The notes below the pieces were generated by a model. It made no database searches, was not told the origin of the DNA, and worked only from the letters and a program-made list of their open reading frames with translations. Positions 18,184-27,292 of a DNA stretch of 64,000 nucleotides are shown here, piece by piece. Numbering within the stretch: the first letter of the stretch is position 1; each line of letters opens with the position of its first letter. Both the position numbers and the translations under genes were made by a program. Origin of the DNA: Rhodothermales bacterium (GTDB lineage Bacteria; Bacteroidota; Rhodothermia; Rhodothermales; UBA10348); assembly GCA_028284865.1 (NCBI GenBank), contig JANQQV010000020.1, forward strand, positions 1-64,000, in the 5' to 3' direction.

Positions 18184-18867
18184 TCAGAGTTCGCCCCTTC
18201 CCCTCATGCCCCTGGCAGCCCGGAATGTCCTGATCCGATTCTCGGTGCCAGACAACAGCCTCTGAATATTGCTGCGGTGCGCGATGAAAATGCCCGTCGC
18301 CAGTACCAGACTGAATACGAAGATGGAGGCATCCAGACCATCAGCGTGAAGCCCGTATTTTTTGATGGCGATCGCACTCGGATAGGCCACGGTGGCGCTC
18401 AATGACGCAAGCGAAACGTATCGCGAAGAGAAAAGAACGAGAGCAAAAATGCCGAGCGTGAGCAGCATGACTCCAGGCGTAAGGGCCAAAAGCATGCCAG
18501 CCGTGGTATTGACGCCCTTGCCACCCTTGAATCCAGCCCAGACGGGGTACATATGGCCAATGACAGCAGCCATTCCGGCCATAAGCCTGACCACTGACTC
18601 CACTTCCCAGAAACCGAATCCGGAAGGAAGCGCATCGAGACGAATGGTGGCAATGACACCTGCGGCCAGAAGACCTTTGCCGAGGTCGACGAGAGACACG
18701 ATCGCACCGGCTTTCCAGCCAAGAACGCGAAATGTGTTGGTTGCACCTGCGTTGCCGCTTCCATGGGCTCGCAGGTCAATTCCGTACGCCAGTTTACCTA
18801 CCCAGACGCTGGCAGGGATAGAGCCAGCCAGGTAGCTAAGAATCAGAATGACCGCAACGGATAGCAT
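18184..18867 (-). CDS. plsY: Acyl phosphate:glycerol-3-phosphate acyltransferase
   Basis: The 227-residue membrane protein has the PlsY signatures: the N-terminal LAGSIPASVWVGKLAYGIDLRAHGSGNAGATNTFRVLGWKAG loop (about residues 14-55, with the catalytic G-S-G-N-x-G-x-x-N) and the second loop AVIGHMYPVWAGFKGGKGVNT. Several transmembrane segments flank them. PlsY transfers an acyl group from acyl-phosphate to glycerol 3-phosphate in the inner membrane, the first acylation of phospholipid synthesis. The C-terminal 30 residues (Arg/Gly-rich) are cytosolic and variable. It sits between gpsA and purM on the same strand. Confidence 0.93.
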   Translation of the reverse strand: MLSVAVILILSYLAGSIPASVWVGKLAYGIDLRAHGSGNAGATNTFRVLGWKAGAIVSLVDLGKGLLAAGVIATIRLDALPSGFGFWEVESVVRLMAGMAAVIGHMYPVWAGFKGGKGVNTTAGMLLALTPGVMLLTLGIFALVLFSSRYVSLASLSATVAYPSAIAIKKYGLHADGLDASIFVFSLVLATGIFIAHRSNIQRLLSGTENRIRTFRAARGMRGRGEL

Positions 18868-18979
18868 GGGAATCGTGGGTGTCCGGTTCTGCTAAACACT
18901 CAGTTCACAATTACCTGAGATTACGTCCAAACGTTCCCGGAAGCAATCCGCTGAATGGAGCGTCGGACAGGCGGTTGGT

Positions 18980-19975
18980 TCAGCCCTGGACCACCTTCCC
19001 CATGACGAAGGGGCGATCGTCAGCACAGGCCGCAAGGACGGACTCCACATCAGAAGCAGGAACGGCAGCGATCAGGCCAACCCCAAGGTTGAATGCCGAT
19101 CGCATGTCGTCTTCCGGTACGTTGCCAAGCTCCTGAATCAACGAGAAAATGGCCGGGCGCTCCCAGCTTGTGTAATCCACGTCGATGGTCAGTCCCTCTG
19201 GCATGATCCTTTTCGCATTGCCGGGAATGCCTCCACCAGTCACGTGAACAAGTCCTCGGATGTCGGCAGCCTCACGCATCATGTCGATACTCGACAGATA
19301 GGATTTATGGATTGCGAGAAGGCTTTCTCCAACGGATGCGCCTCCCAGTGCAATAGGTCTATCGTGCACGTCATAATGTGCGAACAAGACATGCCGGGCC
19401 AGGCTATAGCCATTGGTGTGCAGCCCGGTTGAAGGGAATCCGATCAGAACATCGCCTTCCTCGATGCGGGATCCATCGATGATGTCTTTTCGGTCCACTA
19501 CGCCAACGATCGTTCCGGCAAGGTCGTATTCACCCTCATCATAGATGTCTGGCATCTCGGCCGTCTCACCGCCGATCAACGCACAGCTGTTTTCCTCACA
19601 CGCTGTAGCGAATCCCTTGATGACCTGGAAAGCTGCGTCCTGATCCAGCTTCCCGGTTGAGAAGTAATCGAGGAAGAAAAGCGGCTTGGCGCCGCAGACT
19701 GCAATGTCATTGACACAATGATTGACCAGGTCCTGACCAACCGTGTCGTGCTGATTCATCTTGAAGGCGACCTTCAGCTTCGTGCCCACGCCGTCCACAG
19801 AGGAAACCATCACGGGATCCTCGTAGGCTCGCCAATCGACTCGGAAGAATGCACCGAACGCTCCGATGTCGGTCATCACACCGTCGGTGAATGTCTTGCG
19901 CACCAATGGCTTGATGCGATCGACCATTTCTTCTCCTGCGGCGACATCTACGCCGGCATCTTTGTAAGTCGTCAT
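18980..19975 (-). CDS. purM: Phosphoribosylformylglycinamidine cyclo-ligase (AIR synthetase)
   Basis: The 331-residue protein begins MTTYKDAGVDVAAGEEMVDRIKPLV, the classical PurM N-terminus, followed by SSVDGVGTKLKVA, the NDIAVCGAKPLFFLDYFSTGKL segment, and GGETAEMPDIY, the ATP/substrate-binding motif. PurM uses ATP to cyclise FGAM to AIR in purine synthesis, in the cytosol. Length is normal. It is isolated from other pur genes here, following the LuxE-type operon after a 217-base gap, so it probably has its own promoter. Confidence 0.94.
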   Translation of the reverse strand: MTTYKDAGVDVAAGEEMVDRIKPLVRKTFTDGVMTDIGAFGAFFRVDWRAYEDPVMVSSVDGVGTKLKVAFKMNQHDTVGQDLVNHCVNDIAVCGAKPLFFLDYFSTGKLDQDAAFQVIKGFATACEENSCALIGGETAEMPDIYDEGEYDLAGTIVGVVDRKDIIDGSRIEEGDVLIGFPSTGLHTNGYSLARHVLFAHYDVHDRPIALGGASVGESLLAIHKSYLSSIDMMREAADIRGLVHVTGGGIPGNAKRIMPEGLTIDVDYTSWERPAIFSLIQELGNVPEDDMRSAFNLGVGLIAAVPASDVESVLAACADDRPFVMGKVVQG

Positions 19976-20192
19976 GGAATCAGAACTGCTGAAGAGGAAT
20001 CGCGATCTCGAGGATCAGCTTCCGATGTGTGCTCGTCTCTCGGCCGCATTTCTTGGGATGAGGCGCTTGGTCAGTCAAAGTACCGTTTTCGGCTGAGACG
20101 GAATGCTGAATCAGAATGAAAAGTCTTAGGCGAATTGGTCGCCTGGCGTCCTGCGTGTGAGTCCGGAGGTGTTGGGTCCAGATGGACAGATC
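19976..20192 (-). promoter_or_regulatory. Upstream region of purM with a possible -7 element
   Basis: This 217-base gap separates purM from the unknown gene upstream. On the minus strand it contains TACTTTG (plus coordinates 20076-20082), matching the Bacteroidota -7 consensus TAnnTTTG in all but one position, about 100 bases upstream of the purM ATG. A matching -33 TTG is not clear. No hairpin terminator or riboswitch was recognised. Confidence 0.3.
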
Positions 20193-21011
20193 CTACCGGA
20201 ACGCCAGCTTTCCGAACCATCGCTGCCAAGTGATCTGCATAGTGGAGAGCCTGCTGGTTTGAACAGGTTCTGACCACATACGCGCACCCATTTTCTCTGC
20301 GATACGGGTCCATTCAAGACTGGCAAACCACCATCGCTTGAACGGGCCGCGAGCGCCTCGGGGCAGATCCTGAGCCAGCGGAAGCATATCCGCCAAGTAC
20401 TGGCGAATCAAGACACATTCTCTCCAAACAGCTCTTGCGCGATCGGATTCGGATGCGCGACCAACGACCACAACGCCACCTGAAGGATTCGCCCTTGAGT
20501 TGGCTTCATCGACATCAGCGGCGGTTTTCTCATTCAGCGGCAGGTCCGGTGCGTTTCGCAACATGTCCAATCTCAGCATCAGCAAGACCGCCATCATCCC
20601 GGCGTCGAGATGCGGATGGCGCCATGCGCCCTTAAAACCCAACATGGAAGCGGCCCCGTGGACCCACGGCGTGATATGCCGTGTCCAGGATGCGGTGGCG
20701 AATCGCTGATCGGCATCGAGAGCTGCCCATTGAAGCCACCCTTCCGCTACTTGCTGTTCAACAAGCGTTTGGGGAGGCGGGCCGGATGGCGTGCGGGCCA
20801 TCCGGCCCGCCGAGAACGCTTCCAGGGCTTCTTGCCTGGCTCTTGGAAGCCACTCCACATCGGTCAAAGGAATGAGTCCTCGCAACCATTGCGACCATTC
20901 ATCAACTCCAGCCTTATCGCTCTTCGATCCACACTTGGAGATCCACATCGTCGGATCAGGTATCGTTGAAGGGCCTGCGTTTGTCATGTCATGCAGGGTC
21001 ATTGTGGTCAC
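20193..21011 (-). CDS. Hypothetical protein, third gene of the LuxE-like operon
   Basis: This 272-residue protein is not recognised. It is rich in Trp and Arg, has no signal peptide, and contains a hydrophobic segment HLDAGMMAVLLMLRLDML (about residues 135-152) and a C-terminal region with many aromatic residues (RWWFASLEWTRI). Its start overlaps the end of the enoyl-CoA hydratase gene by 23 bases, so it is almost certainly translated from the same message. The start could instead be the Met at codon 4 or 9. Context suggests a role linked to acyl chemistry, but nothing in the sequence shows an active site. Confidence 0.55.
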   Translation of the reverse strand: MTTMTLHDMTNAGPSTIPDPTMWISKCGSKSDKAGVDEWSQWLRGLIPLTDVEWLPRARQEALEAFSAGRMARTPSGPPPQTLVEQQVAEGWLQWAALDADQRFATASWTRHITPWVHGAASMLGFKGAWRHPHLDAGMMAVLLMLRLDMLRNAPDLPLNEKTAADVDEANSRANPSGGVVVVGRASESDRARAVWRECVLIRQYLADMLPLAQDLPRGARGPFKRWWFASLEWTRIAEKMGARMWSEPVQTSRLSTMQITWQRWFGKLAFR

Positions 21012-21798
21012 GGTCCCAGGATGACACCCATGGCGCGTCTGCCTTATTCAGGAATGCCTGCACGCCTGCCGCACAATCGCTGGAGCGACGGGCAGACGCG
21101 TTTGCCTCAGCTGCGTGCTGCATGGCACGCCCGAAAGGGAGTCCGTCCATCTCTACGAGGAGCGACTTAGTTCGCTTGATCGCCTCAGGCGACGTGTTTC
21201 TGGCTATCTGTCCAGCCAGCTCGAATACCGTGCTTTCGACATGCTCATCGGCTACTGAGCGTGTGATCAAGCCGATTCGAGCGGCTTCTTCAGAGGAGAG
21301 CAGTGTGCCTGTCAAGAAGAGCTCCCGCATGGCCAATTCAGTGAGCCGCGTTCGAGCCAAGACGGATACCAGTGCCGGAACGAAGCCGATTCGCGCTTCC
21401 GTAAATCCGAACTTTGCGCTTCGGCCTGCAATAGCCAGGTCGCACGCCGTTGCCAATCCACTACCTCCCGCTATCGCATGACCATTCACCCATGCAATGA
21501 CCACTTTTGGACATGAGCGAATAGTTGAGAACAATTCCGCTAGTGCCAAGGAGTCCTTGAGGTTATCCTCGTCCGACGCCTCCGACATCTGGGACAGGGC
21601 ATCAAGGTCGGCGCCAGCTGAGAACGCTTTCCCTGCTCCGGTGATCAGGATCACCCGCACAAAATCATCCTGCGCAAGCGACTGCAGAACACGTGTCAGC
21701 TCAAGGACAAGTGCTTGATTCAGCGCGTTCCTGCGCTCGGGGCGATTCATGGTCAGGGTGACGATCCGCCCATCCCGAGTGTGTTCAATGGAAATCAT
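20989..21798 (-). CDS. Enoyl-CoA hydratase/isomerase family protein
   Basis: The 269-residue crotonase-fold protein has the expected oxyanion-hole segments: GAGKAFSAGADLDALSQ (about residues 54-70) and NGHAIAGGSGLATACDLAIAG (about 105-125). The latter is followed by AKFGFTEARIGFVPALVS. Acid/base residues vary across the family, so hydratase, isomerase or another acyl-CoA reaction remains open. The gene starts 13 bases after the LuxE-like gene, and its end overlaps the unknown downstream gene. Together with the LuxE-like acyl-activating protein this suggests processing of an acyl or aryl acid. Confidence 0.85.
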   Translation of the reverse strand: MISIEHTRDGRIVTLTMNRPERRNALNQALVLELTRVLQSLAQDDFVRVILITGAGKAFSAGADLDALSQMSEASDEDNLKDSLALAELFSTIRSCPKVVIAWVNGHAIAGGSGLATACDLAIAGRSAKFGFTEARIGFVPALVSVLARTRLTELAMRELFLTGTLLSSEEAARIGLITRSVADEHVESTVFELAGQIARNTSPEAIKRTKSLLVEMDGLPFGRAMQHAAEANASARRSSDCAAGVQAFLNKADAPWVSSWDRDHNDPA

Positions 21799-21811
21799 GG
21801 CTCTTTGTCGG

Positions 21812-22813
21812 TCACTGTTCCAGTAGGAAGTTACAGCCTCGAAGCTCAGCCTCGCTCAGTCTTCCATGAATGATGAACCCTCCATCTCGGGCCGAGACGC
21901 GATCCTGAGTCAAGACGGCGCTTACCGTATGGACATTGGCCAAATCCAATAGCGCAAGTGCTCCGGGTTCGCCTTCAGGTACAGGTGTGCGGCCGTCGTC
22001 AGGTGAAAGGACTTCAAATCGAACCCATGCAGGGGTTCGAAAGATGCCACGTTCATCGGTATAGCATTGGGAAAGCAACTCGCACATACCGTATTCCGAT
22101 ACAACGCGTTGGTGATCCACACCGAAGCCATCGCTTATTTGGTCGTGGAGTTCGACCCGACCAATGTGTCGACGGTGCGTCTTCATCCCTCCCGTTTCGA
22201 TGACGACGCTACCTGGCGGCAGTTTCCAGTGATGGTGCTCCAATAGATCCAGTAGGCCAAACGCCGCACCGAATAGCAGCACTGGGGCTTCTTGCGATCT
22301 ACAGGCCGCTTCGAGGACAGCGGTATCGCGCAGAAAGAGACCTGAACCATCGGCGCCTCGATGCTCGATCAGGTGATTGACCATGTAAACCAGTGAGCTT
22401 TCGTCGGCATAGGCTGGGAGGTGCCCCAGGATGACGGGGGCGCTGAGTTCGAATCCAAACTTGGAACCCACCATGGAATCATAGGCGCCTAGCAGACTGC
22501 GATTGTAAAGCCGCAGGTCTCGGACGTAGTGCCGGCTGCGGTCCTGGCCAGCCGTCCCAGAGCTCACGAATACGCGTTCGGCCTCGGAGGGAGCAAACGT
22601 CGCCACATCAGCTAGCTTGAATGCCTGCACCGGCAGGTAGGTGAATCCATCGTATCGACGATAAACCTCATTTCTCTCTCGCTGATAGCTCACGACAGCT
22701 TGCGCGAATCGATCGAAGGTATCGGTGGATGTCGGCGTCAGCGATGTGAACCCGTCGATGACCTCCTGGATCTCGACAGGAAGGGCGTTTTCCAATGAGG
22801 CGGCTTTCGTCAC
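21812..22813 (-). CDS. LuxE-like acyl-protein synthetase
   Basis: The 333-residue protein matches the LuxE/acyl-protein synthetase family. It has the adenylate-forming-type Ser/Thr/Gly loop RVFVSSGTAGQDRSRHYV (about residues 80-97), GHLPAYADESSLVYMVNHLIE, and IETGGMKTHRRHI near residue 205, followed by SEYGMCELLSQCY, the counterpart of the Y-G-M/x-T-E motif. These proteins activate a carboxylic acid with ATP and transfer it to a cysteine or carrier. No luciferase, reductase or CoA-ligase gene is nearby, so bioluminescence is not suggested. The GTG start overlaps the M14 stop as GTGA. Confidence 0.82.
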   Translation of the reverse strand: MTKAASLENALPVEIQEVIDGFTSLTPTSTDTFDRFAQAVVSYQRERNEVYRRYDGFTYLPVQAFKLADVATFAPSEAERVFVSSGTAGQDRSRHYVRDLRLYNRSLLGAYDSMVGSKFGFELSAPVILGHLPAYADESSLVYMVNHLIEHRGADGSGLFLRDTAVLEAACRSQEAPVLLFGAAFGLLDLLEHHHWKLPPGSVVIETGGMKTHRRHIGRVELHDQISDGFGVDHQRVVSEYGMCELLSQCYTDERGIFRTPAWVRFEVLSPDDGRTPVPEGEPGALALLDLANVHTVSAVLTQDRVSARDGGFIIHGRLSEAELRGCNFLLEQ

Positions 22814-24408
22814 GGCGAATCAATCTGTCCCTTTACAAGACGATAGACTGGAAAGTCCTCACCCGGCTCGATCCAATCGTCCATCAATGCCCAATTGACC
22901 AACCCGTCATCCGAACGAGGCTCGAGAAGGTAGAAGGCCAGACGCGCCTTGTTTCCAGCGGTTGGAACGAGCAGACTACCCTCTTCAATCGTCATCTGGC
23001 GGTTCTCCCACGTACCCCAAACAGTTCGCTCGTTGATCTGCTGAAAGGCGCGTTGCGAAGCCTGCGTCGAATCGACGACGAACACCAACGTCTCCTGGCT
23101 TGAATCCAGATCATATTGCGAGAATGCTATCCCGTGACGATCAAGCATGCCGCCTACTGAACCAGCGGCTCGGGGCTCTACGATATAGTAGTCGGGGATA
23201 AATGATGTCTCCGTAGCTTCAAAAGCACCGAATTCAGGCAAGGGTTGAAACCACGTGGAGTCTGTCCGGGCGAAGTATGGGGCCCCACTGTATGGGTTTA
23301 CCCGTTGCTCAACCACACCCATGCGAATCTCGGTTGATTCCGCATTGCGGAACGGCTTGAACTGCAGTCCTTGCTCTAGTCCCGGCATGGACCGCTCCTC
23401 TGCCGAAGCGATCGTGGACTCGATAACGTCGCGATGCTCGACGGCGTAGTCCACAATCGCGTTCACGAAATACAGGCTGGCAAGGATGCGCTCTTCAAAC
23501 GAGGCGTAGGCATAGGCCTCGCTAAGGATGGCGACCCGATCACGAAGACCGATGTAGTTGTTGTTGAATCGGGGACGATGATCGAAGGTGTACCATCCTG
23601 GATCTCCCCTTCTGAATGGAAGATTGCCATAGTAATACGTGTCCCAGCCCGATCGTTCGGACACGGCCTGGCGAACGGCCGGCAGCAAGTCCTGACGTAG
23701 TAGCGAATCGATGGCAGGATCGGTATTTGGATTCAGCGACGGCGAGTAAGTCAGATGATATCCGTGACGGGTACCGTTCGTTGTATGTAGATCCACCATT
23801 ACATGTGGGTCGTAGTCATTCATGAGTCGGATCAACGACTGGGCCTCCGGACTTCGAAGCTTCGTATGATCCCGATTTAGATCGAGGCCCTGCGCATTCG
23901 GACGCTGCCCCATGCCTCCAAATGGTCCATTCTGCCTCGGGCGGTTGAACAGATTCACACGCTCATTGCCGTCCGCATTGTAGATAGGTGCCAACATCAC
24001 CACTGCCGAATCGGCCCATTCCGCGTGCTCGCCGCTGGCAAGGGAGCGAATCAGCATCAGCAAAGCCTCCTTGCCACATACTTCGCCAGCATGGATGTTG
24101 GCCTGCACGAAAATCCGGAGACGATCGGTGGCCAGGACGGCCTCGGGCGATGCATCAGCTACATCTCCAAAAACCACCAGTGGGAGTTTGCGTCCTTCGA
24201 GCGAGTAACCGAAATGGGTCAGATGAAGGTCAGGGTGCTGTGCGGCAGCTACCTCTACGAAGGCCATCACTTCATCATATCGCGTCGTTTCATCAAAGCC
24301 AGTCCGTTCGGCTGCAGTGAGGAGGAACGACAGATCCGTGCCTTGCCCGGAGACGGTTGAGGCGGCGATCACAGTCAGCATGGCGAGGCTGACGATTCGA
24401 GTCATCAT
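22810..24408 (-). CDS. Exported M14 family zinc carboxypeptidase
   Basis: The 532-residue protein has a Sec signal peptide (residues 1 to about 22, ending VSGQG) and an M14 metallopeptidase domain. Zinc ligands are H106 and E109 in NIHAGEVCGKE and H208 in VMVDLHTTNG; the substrate-binding motif LDLNRDH (about 175-181) is present, and a Glu in LSEAYAYASFEERI (near residue 290) is the likely general base. The C-terminal 200 residues form an additional region seen in many exported Bacteroidota M14 enzymes. It is the first gene of the operon whose second gene, LuxE-like, overlaps it by four bases. Confidence 0.88.
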   Translation of the reverse strand: MMTRIVSLAMLTVIAASTVSGQGTDLSFLLTAAERTGFDETTRYDEVMAFVEVAAAQHPDLHLTHFGYSLEGRKLPLVVFGDVADASPEAVLATDRLRIFVQANIHAGEVCGKEALLMLIRSLASGEHAEWADSAVVMLAPIYNADGNERVNLFNRPRQNGPFGGMGQRPNAQGLDLNRDHTKLRSPEAQSLIRLMNDYDPHVMVDLHTTNGTRHGYHLTYSPSLNPNTDPAIDSLLRQDLLPAVRQAVSERSGWDTYYYGNLPFRRGDPGWYTFDHRPRFNNNYIGLRDRVAILSEAYAYASFEERILASLYFVNAIVDYAVEHRDVIESTIASAEERSMPGLEQGLQFKPFRNAESTEIRMGVVEQRVNPYSGAPYFARTDSTWFQPLPEFGAFEATETSFIPDYYIVEPRAAGSVGGMLDRHGIAFSQYDLDSSQETLVFVVDSTQASQRAFQQINERTVWGTWENRQMTIEEGSLLVPTAGNKARLAFYLLEPRSDDGLVNWALMDDWIEPGEDFPVYRLVKGQIDSP

Positions 24409-24717
24409 GGGCGTGGCGGTTTGCGTCTGTCCGAGAGGGAATGCTTCGCTTTATCATAGCATTCAGGATCTGAAACTAGGTGTTCATGCTGTGGATAGTC
24501 CAATCTGGACAGCAACTCAGAATTCACCATGTCCAAGCATCCATTCCATTCAACGAACGTATTATTGAGGATTGGCAGTCGATGCTGCTGCCGCTTCTGC
24601 GAGGTCGTACAGGTATCGTCACGCAGAACACAGAGTCCACCCTTTCCTGAACGATGAGAGGACCGCTGTAACAGGAACCTGATGCCAACGCACACAGGGC
24701 ATCCATCACACGCGCTC
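24409..24717. other. Gene-free divergent region between M14 and YjbQ-like genes
   Basis: No convincing gene is visible in these 309 bases. The region carries a small perfect dyad GTCCA-atc-TGGAC at 24498-24510 near the middle, which could be a regulatory site. Both flanking genes start away from it, so it must contain at least two promoters. A 131-codon minus-strand frame crossing it has unnatural composition and is not considered a gene. Confidence 0.4.
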
Positions 24718-25785
24718 ATGCCTGCCAAACCTACCGACATCCGACTGACGCTCCAGCCTGAATCCAGGGTCGAGCTCATCGACGTTTCCGAACAAGTCAA
24801 GGAGAAGGACGCCGAGTTCTTCGAATCGTATCGGAAAAGCGCCTACGCATCTCATCACACCACTGCTGGCTTCTTCGAACAGAGCTTTGCCCGGCGATTG
24901 AAGCACGATCCCGAGGCCCTGCAGAAGTACGTGGGTTCATTCAAGAAGCTCTTCCCTCCGGAAGCCGATTACCGGCATGACCAGATGGAGCTTCGCGATG
25001 AGCTCAGCGATGCGCAGAAGCTGGTTGAGCCGCGGAATGCCGACTCGCACCTGACGTACATCGGGGCTGGCCTCGAGAATTGCGTCACCTACCTCAACGA
25101 ACGTAAGGCTCCAGTCTACTTCGTCGATCTCGACGGTACCAACGGCGAAATGCGGCGCACCCGCAAAACGACCGTCATCGGGTACAACCACGAGTCGATC
25201 GTCGAGGAAGAGATTTTGCGTATTCCGATGGGCAAGCACCCCATTGGATCCGTTAACCTCTGGGATCCGAGAGTCGGCGTTCTTGAGCAACTAGAAGAAC
25301 GGATCAAGTCACTGGGCCTGGAAAAAGGGCGAATCAGCCTTTCCCTTGCTTCTGACGAGAAAAGCACCGGTCTGACGGTCAACGAGTACGAGACGTTGCT
25401 GATGCGTCATGACCTCCCGGATGTCCTGAAGAATCCCCTACGATTCATGGCCCAGCGCGGCGTGAACATGCTACGGGATCCGGGAGCCATCAAGGAGAAG
25501 GCCAAGGACTACATGAAGTACGACTTAGTACACGTGGTCAACGAATTCATCGATGCCACGGGGCTAAGCGAGACCAAGGTCGAACGCATCATTGACAAGT
25601 TCTTCCAGGTCCCTGCTGATCGCTTCCTGCGCATGAAGCGCAAAGTGGATTTGATCGTCGCTGACGAAGGAACGGGCGAAGGCCGAATCGTCAACGGCAC
25701 GTATCAGAGCCCGATTCTTGTTCAGTGGCGCCGAAACGAAGACCGGACGCGTACGGTCAAGGTCACGTTTACCCGATTCGAGTAG
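24718..25785 (+). CDS. YjbQ-like (UPF0047) protein with large C-terminal extension
   Basis: This protein (about 355 residues from the chosen ATG) begins with a segment resembling the YjbQ/UPF0047 fold, a small enzyme family with thiamin-phosphate-synthase-like activity. It contains SHHTTAGF (H46-H47), FPPEADYRHDQ (H87) and NADSHLTYIGAGLEN (H111), in the order and spacing of the family's conserved histidines, and PVYFVDLDG matches the end of the domain. UPF0047 proteins are usually about 130-140 residues. Here about 215 residues follow and are not recognised. They are hydrophilic, with no signal peptide. The start at 24718 is preferred over 24682. Confidence 0.6.
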   Translation: MPAKPTDIRLTLQPESRVELIDVSEQVKEKDAEFFESYRKSAYASHHTTAGFFEQSFARRLKHDPEALQKYVGSFKKLFPPEADYRHDQMELRDELSDAQKLVEPRNADSHLTYIGAGLENCVTYLNERKAPVYFVDLDGTNGEMRRTRKTTVIGYNHESIVEEEILRIPMGKHPIGSVNLWDPRVGVLEQLEERIKSLGLEKGRISLSLASDEKSTGLTVNEYETLLMRHDLPDVLKNPLRFMAQRGVNMLRDPGAIKEKAKDYMKYDLVHVVNEFIDATGLSETKVERIIDKFFQVPADRFLRMKRKVDLIVADEGTGEGRIVNGTYQSPILVQWRRNEDRTRTVKVTFTRFE

Positions 25786-25816
25786 GCATCGCCACTCGGG
25801 ATCGACGACCGGTTCG

Positions 25817-26593
25817 TTAGATCAGCGAATGGGATTGTACACCATCCACGGTGATACATGACCCGGACACCCATGAGGCACGAGGAGACGAAAGAAATGT
25901 CACCACGTCAGCCACTTCTTCGGCCTTTCCGAACCGTCCCAGCGGAATATTGTCTGCGATGAATGCAGCCATGCCTTCTGGATCCTCCTTGCAGCGACGA
26001 TCCCATGAGCCGCCTTCAAACCGGATGGAGCCCGGAGCCACGGAGTTGACGCGGATACCATCGCCCCCCAATTCGATGGCCATGATCTTGGCAGCGCTGA
26101 TCAATGCCGACTTCGTCGTGTTGTAGATCGATAGCCCAGCGCCGCCGGCCTCCCGTCCGAAAATGGACGAGATGAAGATGATTGATCCCCCGTCTGATTT
26201 CTTCATCGCGGGGATCATAGCGCGCGAGGTACGCAGGTGAGCCTTCAGGTTCAGTTCAAGAATGTCTTCCCAGTCCTGATCCGTGGTGTCCTCAAACCTA
26301 CCTCGGCGGTTGCCGCCAGCGTTGGCTACCAGAATGTCGATGCCGCCGTAAATGTCGAGTGCCTTCGCAGCCAGTCGGTCGCCCGCATCGGGCTCAGTAA
26401 TGTCTAAGGCCATTCCATGGACTTCGGTACCGTGCGCCTGAAGGGACGTGACTGCCGCATCCAACGCGTCAGCTCCTCGTGCGCACACCAGTAGCCGGCA
26501 ACCCTCGGCGGCCAGACCGTGCGCAATAGCCAATCCAATCCCTCTGCTGGCGCCACTGACAATGGCCACTTTCTGATTCAATCCTAGGTCCAT
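25817..26593 (-). CDS. SDR-family oxidoreductase
   Basis: The 258-residue protein is a classical short-chain dehydrogenase/reductase. It has the nucleotide motif VSGASRGIGLAIAHGLA (residues about 11-27), the NAGG strand, the catalytic Ser in FISSIFGREAGG, and YNTTK with the catalytic Tyr and Lys (about 155-160). These enzymes oxidise or reduce an alcohol/ketone with NAD(P)H in the cytosol. The substrate cannot be inferred. It is convergent with the YjbQ-like gene (31-base gap) and divergent from the K+ channel operon. Confidence 0.9.
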   Translation of the reverse strand: MDLGLNQKVAIVSGASRGIGLAIAHGLAAEGCRLLVCARGADALDAAVTSLQAHGTEVHGMALDITEPDAGDRLAAKALDIYGGIDILVANAGGNRRGRFEDTTDQDWEDILELNLKAHLRTSRAMIPAMKKSDGGSIIFISSIFGREAGGAGLSIYNTTKSALISAAKIMAIELGGDGIRVNSVAPGSIRFEGGSWDRRCKEDPEGMAAFIADNIPLGRFGKAEEVADVVTFLSSPRASWVSGSCITVDGVQSHSLI

Positions 26594-26762
26594 GACGAAG
26601 ATATTTTGGTTGTGGGATTCGGGTTCGAGTATACCGATCTTTAGGACATCGAATGCGTATCCTGAAGGGAATTGACAGGAACTCCGATCACGTCGGAATC
26701 GACGCCACGCTAGGCGGTCGCCGACGTGCTACCCTCGATGAATCGTCAACCATATTTCGAGT

Positions 26763-27272
26763 ATGCTGAACGTATTTGACGGACTACCCGACGAAGCTGA
26801 CTGCTGGATTTACGCCGCAGACCGGACACTCTCCTCCGATGAAGCGGACTTGTTGACGGCTCTCTTCGACACCTTCCAGCAAGACTGGTCGTCACATGGC
26901 AGGAAAGTGGCTGGTGCCTGTGTTGTGGTGGATCGTCGTATTGTCATCGTCGCTGCCCATGTCGCGGACGGCGATATCAGCGGTTGCGGAATCGACAAGT
27001 CCCTGCATCTGCTTCAAGAGGTCGCGGATTCCCGCTCGTTCAATTGGGCTTCCGCTCTGAATATTGTCTACAAGGATGCAGCCGGCGATATCGAAGTCGT
27101 ACCACGTCGACAGTTCAAGGTACTTGCCGAAGAAGGCCGGATTGATGCAGAGACGCGTGTCGTCGACTTGTCCATTCGTCAGCTCGGAGCCCTTCGCTCC
27201 GGAGGAATCATGAGACCCGCTGGTAGCTCCTGGCATGCACGTCTGCTGCCCAGTACAGAACCGGCTCTCTGA
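26763..27272 (+). CDS. Conserved hypothetical protein, first gene of K+ channel operon
   Basis: This 169-residue acidic soluble protein begins LNVFDGLPDEADCWIYAADRTLSSDEADLLTALFDTFQQDWSSHG in its first 45 residues and has GDISGCGIDKSLHLLQEV near residue 75. It resembles small Bacteroidota proteins often mis-named 'ABC transporter ATPase', which have no P-loop; none is present here. Function is unknown. The channel gene begins 20 bases after its stop, so the two are probably one transcript. The length is typical. Confidence 0.6.
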   Translation: MLNVFDGLPDEADCWIYAADRTLSSDEADLLTALFDTFQQDWSSHGRKVAGACVVVDRRIVIVAAHVADGDISGCGIDKSLHLLQEVADSRSFNWASALNIVYKDAAGDIEVVPRRQFKVLAEEGRIDAETRVVDLSIRQLGALRSGGIMRPAGSSWHARLLPSTEPAL

Positions 27273-27292
27273 CAATCGTCTCGACTCCAAGA

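Noticed and set aside
21812-22813. Bioluminescence operon suggested by the LuxE-like gene
   Set aside because: No luxA/luxB, luxC or luxD homologue is nearby, and LuxE-like proteins occur in many other pathways.
24405-24800. 131-codon minus-strand frame between M14 and YjbQ-like genes
   Set aside because: It overlaps both neighbours, has no family signature, and its composition is that of a chance frame.
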